Part shown: positions 1 through 6,962 of the stretch, one piece after another
How the letters are laid out: every line of letters starts with the position of its first letter
Numbering within the stretch: the first letter of the stretch is position 1
Assembly: GCA_964506935.1 (NCBI GenBank)
Contig: CAZDOD010000111.1
Coordinates: forward strand, 1 to 9,549
DNA length: 9,549 nucleotides
Direction: 5' to 3'
From: CAZDOD01 sp964506935
Lineage (GTDB): Bacteria > Desulfobacterota > Zymogenia > Zymogenales > Zymogenaceae
Program-made: the position numbers and the translations under genes
The notes under the pieces: model-generated
Told to the model about the DNA's origin: nothing
Databases searched by the model: none
The model's input: the letters and a program-made list of their open reading frames with translations, nothing else

Positions 1-45
1 ATCTTGGGAAACAACGGCAGGGTTTCATCTATGTAAATAGTAGAG
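1..45 (+). pseudogene. Upstream continuation of the GltD-like frame, interrupted by TAA (34-36)
   Basis: Read in the same frame as the downstream gene, bases 1-33 give I-L-G-N-N-G-R-V-S-S-M, then TAA, then I-V-E before the Met at 46. Members of this flavoprotein family usually have an N-G-(R/K)-V-x-x-(I/M)-E-C-V-x-M-x-L-G-E type stretch here. The frame is therefore apparently conserved across the stop, and the TAA falls where a Glu codon would be expected. This may be a real nonsense mutation, a sequencing or assembly error near a contig end, or a boundary artefact. The expected family sequence is from memory, so confidence is moderate. Confidence 0.45.
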
Positions 46-576
46 ATGGATCTGGGGGAGTTTGACTCCTCAGGGAGAAAGAGGCCGGTACCCATAGACG
101 ACCAGAAATATACCGTCGAGGTCGACACGGTCATATGCGCTATAGGGCAAAAACCCGATCTGTCTTTTGTTTCCAAGGGTCAAAAGATGAGTATCGAGAG
201 GGGTGGGACGATAAAGGTTACGGAACAATACAGGACGAGGTTAAATAATTCGGGCGAGTTCGCCGGCGGGGATGTTGTGACAGGGCCGGATACGGTGGTC
301 GCCGCGATCCGCGCCGGGCAGGATGCCGCCCGTGAGATAGACGAATATATTCGCAACATTTCAGGCGAGCCACCCTACGTTGAACCTTTGGAGGAGAGGA
401 TAGAGATACCGGTCGATATTGATGAGGAGACCGTGGAGACGCCGAGCTTTGATAGAAAGCATCTCGCGGCATCCAAAAGGAGAAAAAACTTCAAAGAGGT
501 CGACAAGGGATTTACACACGAAAATGCGAAGGCCGAGGCAGGACGCTGTCTCAGATGTGATCTTGAAATAGATTAG
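46..576 (+). CDS. GltD-like FAD/NAD(P)-binding oxidoreductase subunit, C-terminal part
   Basis: This is the C-terminal part of a pyridine-nucleotide flavoprotein of the glutamate synthase small-subunit (GltD/SfrB/NfnB-like) type. Seen: a D-T-V-I-C-A-I-G-Q-K-P motif; then the second FAD-binding motif F-A-G-G-D-V-V-T-G-P followed by T-V-V-A-A-I-R-A-G, typical of this family; and an A-E-A-x-R-C-L-R-C-D-L C-terminus with a Cys pair. Family knowledge: such subunits move electrons between NAD(P)H and Fe-S clusters. Here the partner is the formate dehydrogenase that starts 12 bases downstream, so it is probably the NAD(P)-reactive subunit, perhaps fused to a NuoF-like domain outside the window. The ATG at 46 is only the first Met after an in-frame TAA at 34-36. 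It has no properly spaced Shine-Dalgarno, and family-like sequence continues in frame to base 1, so it is unlikely to be the true start. The family call is firm; the 5' structure is not. Confidence 0.8.
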   Translation: MDLGEFDSSGRKRPVPIDDQKYTVEVDTVICAIGQKPDLSFVSKGQKMSIERGGTIKVTEQYRTRLNNSGEFAGGDVVTGPDTVVAAIRAGQDAAREIDEYIRNISGEPPYVEPLEERIEIPVDIDEETVETPSFDRKHLAASKRRKNFKEVDKGFTHENAKAEAGRCLRCDLEID

Positions 577-588
577 GAAAAATCGGAT

Positions 589-3306
589 ATGGGAAAAATT
601 AGTGTTGTAATAGACGGCAGAGAGATCGAGGGGGAACCGGGGCAGACGATTTACGAGGTGGCGAGATCAAACGATATTTACATCCCGGTCTTGTGCTATC
701 ATCCCGCGGCGAAATCCGCCGGGGCGTGCAGGGTGTGCGTTGTAGAGGTTGAGGGGGCGAGGGCGCTTTCGGCCTCGTGCGCCCAGCCGATAACAAATGG
801 GATGGTCGTTAACACGAAGTCCGAGAGGGTCATAAATGCGAGGAGACTCGCCGTGGAGCTCCTTTTGTCTTCGGGGAGCCACAACTGTCTCGTGTGCGAA
901 AAGAACGGTGATTGTCTGCTGCAGGATCTTGCATACCAGCTTGGGATTGTGGAGCCGCGCTTTGACATCAAACCTCCCGGCTATGAGATAGAAGACAAAA
1001 ATCCGATGATAACGAGGGACATGAATCGGTGCATCATGTGCGGCCGATGTGTTAGGGCGTGCAACGAGGTTCAGGTAAACAAGGTTTTGGATTTTCAGTA
1101 TCGGGGCGCAAGTTCCACCGTTGGGCCGGCGTTCGGCAGAAGATACGAGGATTCCGAATGTGTCTTCTGTGGGGAGTGCGTATCGGTCTGTCCCGTGGGC
1201 GCCCTCTCGGAGAAATCAGCCCGCTTTAAGGGGAGGAGCTGGGAGTTTGAGAAGGTTCGTACGACCTGCACCTACTGCGGTGTCGGTTGCCAGATGTATC
1301 TTAATGTCAAGGACGACAGGGTCGTCAAGGTCACATCGGATTACGATCTCGGCGAGCCGAACTGGGGGAGCCTGTGTATCAAGGGTCGATTCGGATATGA
1401 TTTCATCCACAACCCCGAGCGCCTTGAAAGGCCGTTGGTCAAAAGAAACGGGAAGTTGGAGGAGGCGACATGGGACGAGGCATTGGATTTCGTGGCCGAT
1501 AAACTCGGAAGTATAAAAGAAAAATCGGGTCCCGATTCTATCGCAGTCCTCGCATCGGCGAGGTGCACGAACGAGGAAAACTACCTTATCCAGAAGTTCG
1601 CCCGCGCCGCCATCGGAACCAACAATGTCGACCACTGCGCCCGTCTCTGACACAGCGTCACCGTGGCGGGTCTCGCCACAGCGTTCGGCAGCGGGGCAAT
1701 GACAAACTCGATCTCAGAGATAAAAAAGACCGAGGTCTTCCTCATAACGGGGACGAACACGACCGAAAACCACCCCGTCATCGCAAGCAAGATAAAGCAG
1801 GCCGTGACCTTGAGGGGGGCGAAGCTTATACTTGTAGACCCTAGGGGGATAGACCTTGCGGATTTCGCGCACATCTGGATCAGACAGCGGCCGGGGACCG
1901 ACGTCGCATGGATAAACGGGATGATGCACGTCATAATCGAAGAGGGACTACACGATAAAAAATACATAGAAGACAGGACCGAAGGGTTTGAGGAACTCGA
2001 AAAAACGGTAAAGAAATACACACCCGAATATGTCGAGGGGATAACAGGAATTCCAAAAGAAAAGCTCATAGAGGCGGCACGAGTCTACGCAAGTGCGAGC
2101 CCTGCGGCTATATATTACGCCATGGGGATAACACAGCACACGACGGGAACCGATAACGTTCTTTCCGTCGCAAACCTCGCGATGCTAACAGGAAACGTCG
2201 GGGTCGAGGGGGGCGGTGTTAATCCCTTGAGGGGCCAGAACAACGTTCAGGGTGCGTGCGACTTGGGTGCTCTCCCTAACGTATATCCCGCCTATCAGAA
2301 GGTTACGGACGAGGCGATCAGGGATAAATTTCAAAAGGCGTGGAAACCGAAATCCCCCCTCCCGGATAAGGTCGGCCTCACGGTCACCGAGATGATGGAT
2401 GCGGCGCATGATGGGAAAATCTCGGCGCTATATATTATCGGGGAAAATCCAATGATCTCCGATCCCGACCTCTCCCACGTCAAGGAGTCGCTCGAAAGGC
2501 TCGATCTTCTCGTTGTCCAGGATATCTTTTTGACCGAGACGGCGAAGCTCGCCGATGTGGTTCTCCCAGGGGTCACCTTCGCAGAAAAAGACGGGACCTT
2601 TACGAACACCGAAAGGCGCATTCAGAGAGTGAGGGCGGCCGTACCTGCTCATGGTGATGCAAGACAGGATTGGGAGATTGTCTCGGAGATATCTACGCGC
2701 CTGGGCTATCCGATGGCATACGCGGGGGCGGAGGAGATCTTCGAGGAGATGAGGAGTTTGACTCCGAGTTACGCCGGCGCATCTTTCGGCCGCATCGACG
2801 ATGTCGGATTGCAGTGGCCGTGTCCCACGGAAGACCATCCCGGAACGAGGTATCTCCATAAGGATAAATTTACAAGGGGGAAGGGCCTCTTCAGCGCCGT
2901 GGAGTTCAAGGAGGCGGCGGAGCTTCCTGACAAAAATTACCCGCTGATCCTGTCGACCGGAAGGATTCTCTACCAGTTTCATACGGGGTCGATGTCCCGA
3001 AGGTCGGAGGGCCTGAACTTTATGTCTACCGGGGCATTTGTCGAGATAAATCCCAAGGATGCCTCGAAATATAAAATGGCTGACGATGAGATGATAGGGA
3101 TTGCATCGCGGAGGGGGGAGGTCGAGGCGAGGGCATGGGTCACGGATCGCGCCCCCGAGGGCACGGTCTTTATGCCCTTTCACTACGTGGAGTCAGCGGC
3201 GAATGTCCTGACAAACACCGCCATCGATCCAATAGGCAAGATTCCGGAGTATAAGGTCTGCGCCGTAAAGTTAAAGAAGGTGGGAAAAAAGGCAAAGGCG
3301 GGTTAG
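589..3306 (+). CDS. fdhA: Selenocysteine-containing formate dehydrogenase, catalytic (alpha) subunit with NuoG-like Fe-S N-terminus
   Basis: Predicted to oxidise formate to CO2 (or reduce CO2) at a Mo/W-bis-pyranopterin site; cytoplasmic, as no signal peptide or Tat motif is seen. It is 905 residues when UGA 1648-1650 is read as Sec354. Domains: [2Fe-2S] ferredoxin (C36, C47, C50, C64); His/Cys cluster (H98, C100, C103, C109); two [4Fe-4S] clusters (C148/151/154/158 and C191/194/197/201); molybdopterin-oxidoreductase [4Fe-4S] (C227, C230, C234, C263) followed by K265; then the catalytic domain. The UGA lies in the hallmark D-H-C-A-R-L-U-H context, giving Sec354-His355. R676 aligns by eye with the formate-binding Arg of E. 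coli FDH-H. The dinucleotide-binding C-terminal domain begins near residue 785. Start ATG 589 follows AGGA (575-578) 10 bases upstream. The same frame runs without another stop to TAG 3304-3306. It forms an operon with the GltD-like gene upstream, suggesting NAD(P)-linked electron transfer. Confidence 0.95.
1648..1679 (+). promoter_or_regulatory. UGA selenocysteine codon plus bacterial SECIS hairpin
   Basis: UGA occupies 1648-1650. It is followed by a perfect 6-bp stem, GUGGCG (1663-1668) with CGCCAC (1674-1679), closed by the loop GGUCU (1669-1673). The loop carries the GGUCU sequence of the E. coli fdhF SECIS that SelB recognises. It begins 18 bases after the UGA, the same distance as in fdhF as I recall that sequence. 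The GTG at 1663 that might be taken as a start for the second half is the 5' arm of this stem, not a plausible initiation codon. Function implies SelA, SelB, SelC and SelD elsewhere in the genome. Confidence 0.92.
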
Positions 3307-3373
3307 TTACTAGGGGAGCGGTTGTTTTGATCGATAGAGGGTGATAGGGGGAAATGGGAAAATTAAAATTTTT

Positions 3374-3396
3374 GGGGGCAATAAAGCCCCTTTTTT
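3374..3396 (+). terminator. Rho-independent terminator of the fdh operon
   Basis: GGGGC (3375-3379), a 6-base loop AATAAA, and GCCCC (3386-3390) form a perfect 5-bp GC stem. A T6 run follows directly (3391-3396), with further T-rich sequence to 3405. It lies 68 bases after the fdhA stop and suits termination on the + strand. The A/T-rich flank before the stem could add weak A-U pairs. Confidence 0.85.
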
Positions 3397-3403
3397 ATGT
3401 TTT

Positions 3404-3420
3404 TTATGTCAGGGACATAA
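3404..3420. repeat. Perfect inverted repeat TTATGTC-AGG-GACATAA
   Basis: Seven-base arms (3404-3410 and 3414-3420) surround a 3-base spacer just downstream of the fdh terminator. There is no T-run after it on either side that would make it a second canonical terminator. The right side, GGACATAAG (3413-3421), recurs in reverse complement at 8901-8909, inside the other intergenic inverted repeat of the window. It could be a regulator-binding palindrome, an RNA hairpin or a short mobile-element remnant; the sequence does not decide. Confidence 0.5.
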
Positions 3421-3535
3421 GACTTCATATCTAATTGATATAAAACCCCTCTATTCTCCATGATTCGCTCTGACAGGAGGAGTAGAAGTCGGGGCGGAAA
3501 AAAGCGCCTACATTTATAAATTCATAAGACAATTC

Positions 3536-3564
3536 TTGACACAAGCGCCGAAATATAATACTTT
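3536..3564 (+). promoter_or_regulatory. Candidate sigma-70-type promoter for the GH57-like gene
   Basis: A consensus -35 hexamer TTGACA (3536-3541) is followed 17 bases later by TACTTT (3559-3564), a weak -10. A perfect TATAAT (3554-3559) is also present but only 12 bases from TTGACA, too close for that pair. The element lies in AT-rich DNA, after the fdh terminator and 22 bases before the chosen start codon, which is the right place for a promoter. The exact -10 is uncertain. Confidence 0.45.
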
Positions 3565-3576
3565 TAAAAAAAATAT

Positions 3577-3589
3577 GGAGGTGCTCATG
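3577..3589 (+). promoter_or_regulatory. Ribosome binding site deciding the start at 3587
   Basis: GGAGG (3577-3581) lies 5 bases before ATG 3587. An in-frame ATG at 3575 overlaps this Shine-Dalgarno and has none of its own. A TTG at 3536 would fall inside the proposed promoter. The start at 3587 is therefore preferred. Confidence 0.8.
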
Positions 3590-4828
3590 GTAGACACATC
3601 TCTTCTGCTGCACGCAAATCTTCTATATGCCGAATTTCCATTCTCGGAGATACCTAATGTTGTAGACAGGAGCTACCTGCCGGTACTTGAGATGCTCGAG
3701 GCGAATCCCTCCTATAAGGTCATCCTCAACTGGACGGGATTTACGCTCGATGTACTGAGCGGCGCATATCCCGAATATGGCAAGTATCCGGAGGTGATAG
3801 ACATCATCAAGCGCCTTGTAAAACGGGGGCAGGTCGAAATCACGGGGACGAGCTGGGCACACACAATCCTACCCCTTTCCACGCTCGAGGACGTAAAGCG
3901 GGATGTCGGCCTCTTTATCGAGACATCGGGAAGGGTCCTTGGCGTAAGGCCGAAGGGTTTTTTCCCGCCGGAATTGAGTATAGATCCCCTCCTCCCGATG
4001 GTGCTCAAGGAAAACGGCTATGAATACTCGTTTATCAACCACGATATAATGCGCTACACCAGAACGGGCCTTTTGAATGTGGCCAACGATTTCAAGCCCG
4101 TCCCCCCCTCGTTCTTGAAGGAGGTAGCGGAGGTCGCGTCCAAAAATCCCATAAGCCAGCTCATGTTCCTTTTTAAGATGAAGAAAAATATCAAGGGGCT
4201 TTCCGACATGCGGCCGATCATCTGGAACGGCGCAGGGGGCGCCTCGATTTTCGCCATCAGATCCTATCAGGAGTGGAATTCCTACACCCTGTCGTGCCTC
4301 GGCAGGATGGCGATTATGAACGAGAAGCGGCTCTATAAGATGCTCGATCAGGTCTCCCCGACGCGAAAGGGGTATTTCCTGCCGTTCTCTACCGACTTCG
4401 AATTTTACGGATACGGCGGAAATGTCAGGGAGGAGCCGATCCCGATCTCGAGGCTCAAAAAACTCCTCGAATATATTAACAGGAGCCCCCACCTGAAATT
4501 CACACTCCCGTCGGAGTATCTCAAGGGTCTCGACACATCCGGCCTCGAAGAGCTCTATCTCAGGAGCGGAAGCTGGACTACAGACGGGGATTTTGCCCTG
4601 TGGGACGCCGACCCCGACAACAGGAGGTTGAACGATTTCGTTCGTGAGGTAAGGGATAAATTCAACCGGGTCGGCCAAAAGCTGAGTAAAAAAGAGAGGG
4701 ATGCGGTGTTGAAGGCGTTGCTCCTGTCTCAGAACAGCGACGGCAGGGGCTGGACGCCGATCCCTGAACATCGTCTATTCTGCTATAATGAAGCGCTGTC
4801 GGCGTTTAAACTTATGGAGAATTTATAG
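3587..4828 (+). CDS. Glycoside hydrolase family 57-like protein
   Basis: A 413-residue protein resembling GH57 (alpha-amylase / 4-alpha-glucanotransferase-type, seven-stranded barrel) catalytic domains. Seen: an N-terminal L-L-L-H-A-N-L-L-Y-A-E segment (H9) matching the first conserved His-containing strand; R-G-Q-V-E-I-T-G followed by H-T-I-L-P-L, as in GH57 region 2; K-G-F-F-P-P-E-L with E129 as candidate nucleophile; and T-D-F-E-F-Y-G with D270 as candidate acid/base. The C-terminus carries S-D-G-R-G-W-T-P-I-P and a helical tail. There is no signal peptide, so it is probably cytoplasmic. Substrate is unknown; an alpha-1,4-glucan such as glycogen or maltodextrin is a family-based guess. No other glycan gene is adjacent. 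It starts a new unit after the fdh terminator, and the next gene begins 33 bases on. Assignment to the GH57 fold is fairly secure; activity is not, because the catalytic residues are inferred by eye. Confidence 0.72.
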   Translation: MVDTSLLLHANLLYAEFPFSEIPNVVDRSYLPVLEMLEANPSYKVILNWTGFTLDVLSGAYPEYGKYPEVIDIIKRLVKRGQVEITGTSWAHTILPLSTLEDVKRDVGLFIETSGRVLGVRPKGFFPPELSIDPLLPMVLKENGYEYSFINHDIMRYTRTGLLNVANDFKPVPPSFLKEVAEVASKNPISQLMFLFKMKKNIKGLSDMRPIIWNGAGGASIFAIRSYQEWNSYTLSCLGRMAIMNEKRLYKMLDQVSPTRKGYFLPFSTDFEFYGYGGNVREEPIPISRLKKLLEYINRSPHLKFTLPSEYLKGLDTSGLEELYLRSGSWTTDGDFALWDADPDNRRLNDFVREVRDKFNRVGQKLSKKERDAVLKALLLSQNSDGRGWTPIPEHRLFCYNEALSAFKLMENL

Positions 4829-4849
4829 ATAACTTCTCAAAAATAAGTT

Positions 4850-4864
4850 GGGGGAATGGATATG
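4850..4864 (+). promoter_or_regulatory. Ribosome binding site deciding the start at 4862
   Basis: GGGGGA (4850-4855) abuts the ATG at 4856 with no spacing but lies 6 bases before the in-frame ATG at 4862. The shorter start, M-S-D-L-L-F, is therefore preferred, two residues shorter than the longest possible frame. Confidence 0.6.
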
Positions 4865-5650
4865 TCTGATCTTCTTTTTGAAAAAGAAGGTGAAGTCGGG
4901 ATCGTAACGCTCAATCGACCTGATAAGATGAACGCTTTCAGCATAGATATGATAAAGGGTCTTATCAATTACTTTTCAAAGGCCGAACTGGACGATTCAA
5001 TCCGTGCCATAATATTGACAGGGTCAGGAAAGGGATTTTGCACAGGGGCTGATCTTGGGGGGGGTGCTGCGATAAGGGACGATTTTATGACCCCGGTTGG
5101 GATGAGGTTATCGGCCTTTACTTACGAAAAGCTCTTTTTTTCCATGATGACTATAGAGAAGCCCATTATAACGGCGGTAAATGGAACCGCTGCGGGAGCG
5201 GGTTTAAATATAGCCCTCGCCGGAGATCTTATAATCGCGGCCGAGGGGATCAAATTCATTCAGGTCTTTGTAAGGAGAGGACTCTATCCCGACGCCGGGG
5301 GTTGTTTTATCCTTCCCAGGCTCGTCGGCCTTGCAAAGGCAAAGGAGCTGATGTTTTTCGGAGACGACCTTTATGCAAAAGACGCCCTCAAAATAGGACT
5401 CATAAACAAGGTCGTGCCTAAAGATAAGCTGATGGAAGAGGCCATGGCAATGGCCAATAGGCTGGCGTCAGGTCCCACCAGGGCGATCGGGATGATGAAA
5501 AAACTCCTTAATCGCTCATTTGAATTGGATATCCAGTCTGTACTTGAATTCGAGGCGGCCTTTCAGGGAATTCTGGTTTCAACCGATGATGTAAGGGAGG
5601 GAATTTCCTCTTTTTTAGAGAAGAGACCCCCTAAATTTACAGGGAAGTGA
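4862..5650 (+). CDS. Enoyl-CoA hydratase/isomerase (crotonase) family protein
   Basis: A 262-residue single-domain crotonase, the normal length for the family. Seen: an N-terminal G-I-V-T-L-N-R-P strand, the oxyanion-hole motifs G-K-G-F-C-T-G-A-D-L and N-G-T-A-A-G-A-G-L, and Y-P-D-A-G-G followed by L-P-R-L-V-G. Acts on an acyl-CoA thioester, presumably in the cytoplasm. The two Glu residues of classical enoyl-CoA hydratase (rat E144 and E164) are replaced by N116 and F136. D144 in the P-D-x-G-G motif is retained, a pattern seen in isomerase-type members such as PaaG. An isomerase or another CoA reaction is therefore more likely than simple hydration (inference). It sits between a GH57-like gene and an enolase-superfamily gene, 33 and 52 bases away, which gives no clear pathway. 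An eight-G run lies at 5057-5064 inside the gene, and the frame is intact through it. Confidence 0.88.
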   Translation: MSDLLFEKEGEVGIVTLNRPDKMNAFSIDMIKGLINYFSKAELDDSIRAIILTGSGKGFCTGADLGGGAAIRDDFMTPVGMRLSAFTYEKLFFSMMTIEKPIITAVNGTAAGAGLNIALAGDLIIAAEGIKFIQVFVRRGLYPDAGGCFILPRLVGLAKAKELMFFGDDLYAKDALKIGLINKVVPKDKLMEEAMAMANRLASGPTRAIGMMKKLLNRSFELDIQSVLEFEAAFQGILVSTDDVREGISSFLEKRPPKFTGK

Positions 5651-5702
5651 AGCTTTTAACTTTGTTATATATTATGATTTAAATATCTTTTAGGAGTAGT
5701 TC

Positions 5703-6839
5703 ATGAAGATAAGTGAAATGGATTTTTACCTGTGTCATTATCCCCTGCCCGCAACCTTTTATCCATCGTGGATTCCGGGCTTCCCCCAGAACAATAACAG
5801 CTGTCTGATCGTTGTGGTCAAGACCGATGAGGGGATTGAGGGATATGCGTCGATGGTCGGATTTCTCGACGAGTCCAAAGGCCTTGTCGGTTTGATGAGG
5901 CCTTTTATGGTGGGACGGGATCCCCTTCGTGTCGAAAATATCGTCCAGGTCATAAGAAGTGCGCACTATCTCGGATACAAGGCATTCTTCATCGAGGTGG
6001 CAATGTGGGATATAATCGGAAAGGTCGCGGGACTTCCAATCTATAAGCTCCTCGGTGGAGGCATCGGTAAGGTCAAGGCATACGCTTCATCGGGGGAGAT
6101 ACAGGAACCGAAAAAGAGATTGGATTACGTGAAGATGATCCGCGATATGGGCTTTAAGGCGATAAAGCTACGTATCCGTTCCATGGAGTTCGAAAAAGAC
6201 ATCGCGATCGTTGAGGCCGTAAGAAAAGAGGTCGGGGACGATTTCGATATCATGGTCGACGCCAATCAGGGGTGGCCCATCCACCTCGGACTCGTCGAAT
6301 GGCCCCGCTGGGACCTAAAGAGGGCGATGAAGACCGCATTGGCCCTCGAGGAGTTCGGAGTGAAATGGATCGAGGAGCCTCTTTTCAAGCACGATTTTGA
6401 CGGCATGGCGGCGCTCAGGGCATCGACCAGCATCCAAATTGCGGGCGGTGAATTCAACACGGATCTCTATGAGTTCAGGGACTTGATATCCGGTGGATGT
6501 CTCGATATAGTGCAGCCCGATGTCACGCTTTCGGGCGGAATCCTGATGGGCAAAAAGATTGCCGGAATGGCAGAGGCATATAACCTTCAGTTTTCACCGC
6601 ACACATGGACAAACGGGCTCGGACTTATCGCAAATCTTCAACTGATGGGCTCGGTCCACATCTGCCCCTACTGTGAGTTTCCGTTCGAGCCACCGGGCTG
6701 GATTCCCGAGGCGAGGGACTTCATGCTGAAAGAGACCTTCGGCATAGATGAAGAGGGATTCATCCACCTCCCCGAAGGTCCGGGACTCGGCGTAGAGCTC
6801 GATTTCGATAAAATTATGGCACACGGAGAGAAGCTCTAG
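5703..6839 (+). CDS. Enolase-superfamily enzyme, mandelate racemase/muconate lactonizing subgroup
   Basis: A 378-residue protein with the full two-domain architecture: an alpha+beta capping domain (about 1-125) and a TIM-like barrel. Visible active-site elements in order: K155-L-R157 (the K-x-K/R base motif), Mg2+ ligands D186 (in V-D-A-N-Q-G-W), E224 (in W-I-E-E-P) and E250 (in A-G-G-E), then the D273/H300 pair (Q-P-D and S-P-H-T-W) that defines the mandelate racemase-like branch. Such enzymes abstract the proton alpha to a carboxylate, most often dehydrating sugar acids or racemising hydroxy or amino acids. The substrate cannot be read from the sequence. R157 in place of the second Lys and the complete D-H pair favour an acid-sugar dehydratase or racemase over a cycloisomerase (inference). 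Start ATG 5703 has AGGAG (5692-5696) six bases upstream. Confidence 0.88.
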   Translation: MKISEMDFYLCHYPLPATFYPSWIPGFPQNNNSCLIVVVKTDEGIEGYASMVGFLDESKGLVGLMRPFMVGRDPLRVENIVQVIRSAHYLGYKAFFIEVAMWDIIGKVAGLPIYKLLGGGIGKVKAYASSGEIQEPKKRLDYVKMIRDMGFKAIKLRIRSMEFEKDIAIVEAVRKEVGDDFDIMVDANQGWPIHLGLVEWPRWDLKRAMKTALALEEFGVKWIEEPLFKHDFDGMAALRASTSIQIAGGEFNTDLYEFRDLISGGCLDIVQPDVTLSGGILMGKKIAGMAEAYNLQFSPHTWTNGLGLIANLQLMGSVHICPYCEFPFEPPGWIPEARDFMLKETFGIDEEGFIHLPEGPGLGVELDFDKIMAHGEKL

Positions 6840-6962
6840 TGCCGGTTGTCGAAGAAGTGGGAATGTCATCTTTGAGATATCATACGGGATCTTGAATACT
6901 TCATCTCCATTTTTAGCCTGTGGCAATTGGAGTTGTGATCAGGAGTGAACTAGGAGTCAATA

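Noticed and set aside
2428..3183. 251-codon open frame on the minus strand inside fdhA
   Set aside because: Antisense shadow of a well-supported catalytic domain, with no start signal or domain features.
1663..3306. Separate molybdopterin oxidoreductase gene starting at GTG 1663
   Set aside because: The GTG is the 5' arm of the SECIS stem, there is no Shine-Dalgarno, and the frame is continuous with 589-1650 through the Sec UGA.
3554..3559. Perfect TATAAT as the -10 paired with TTGACA 3536-3541
   Set aside because: The spacing is only 12 bases, outside the usable range, so the more weakly matching TACTTT at 17 bases was preferred for that -35.
3307..3586. Riboswitch or small RNA in the intergenic region after fdhA
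   Set aside because: Apart from the terminator, the 17-base inverted repeat and a 4-bp GGCG/CGCC pairing near 3493-3508, I see no conserved riboswitch core or tRNA-like structure.
3431..3613. 60-codon minus-strand open frame in the fdhA/GH57 intergenic region
   Set aside because: It covers the + strand promoter and ribosome binding site, has no clear Shine-Dalgarno, and its product resembles nothing known.
3869..4771. 300-codon open frame on the minus strand
   Set aside because: It lies wholly inside the GH57-like gene, its translation has no recognisable motif, and it is explained by codon composition of the + strand gene.
4831..4849. AACTT...AAGTT hairpin between the GH57-like and crotonase genes as a terminator
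   Set aside because: Only 5 A/T-rich pairs and no T-run follow, so it is unlikely to terminate transcription.
6840..6962. Possible promoter or terminator before ald
   Set aside because: No -35/-10 pair at acceptable spacing and no GC hairpin with a T-run could be identified in these 123 bases.
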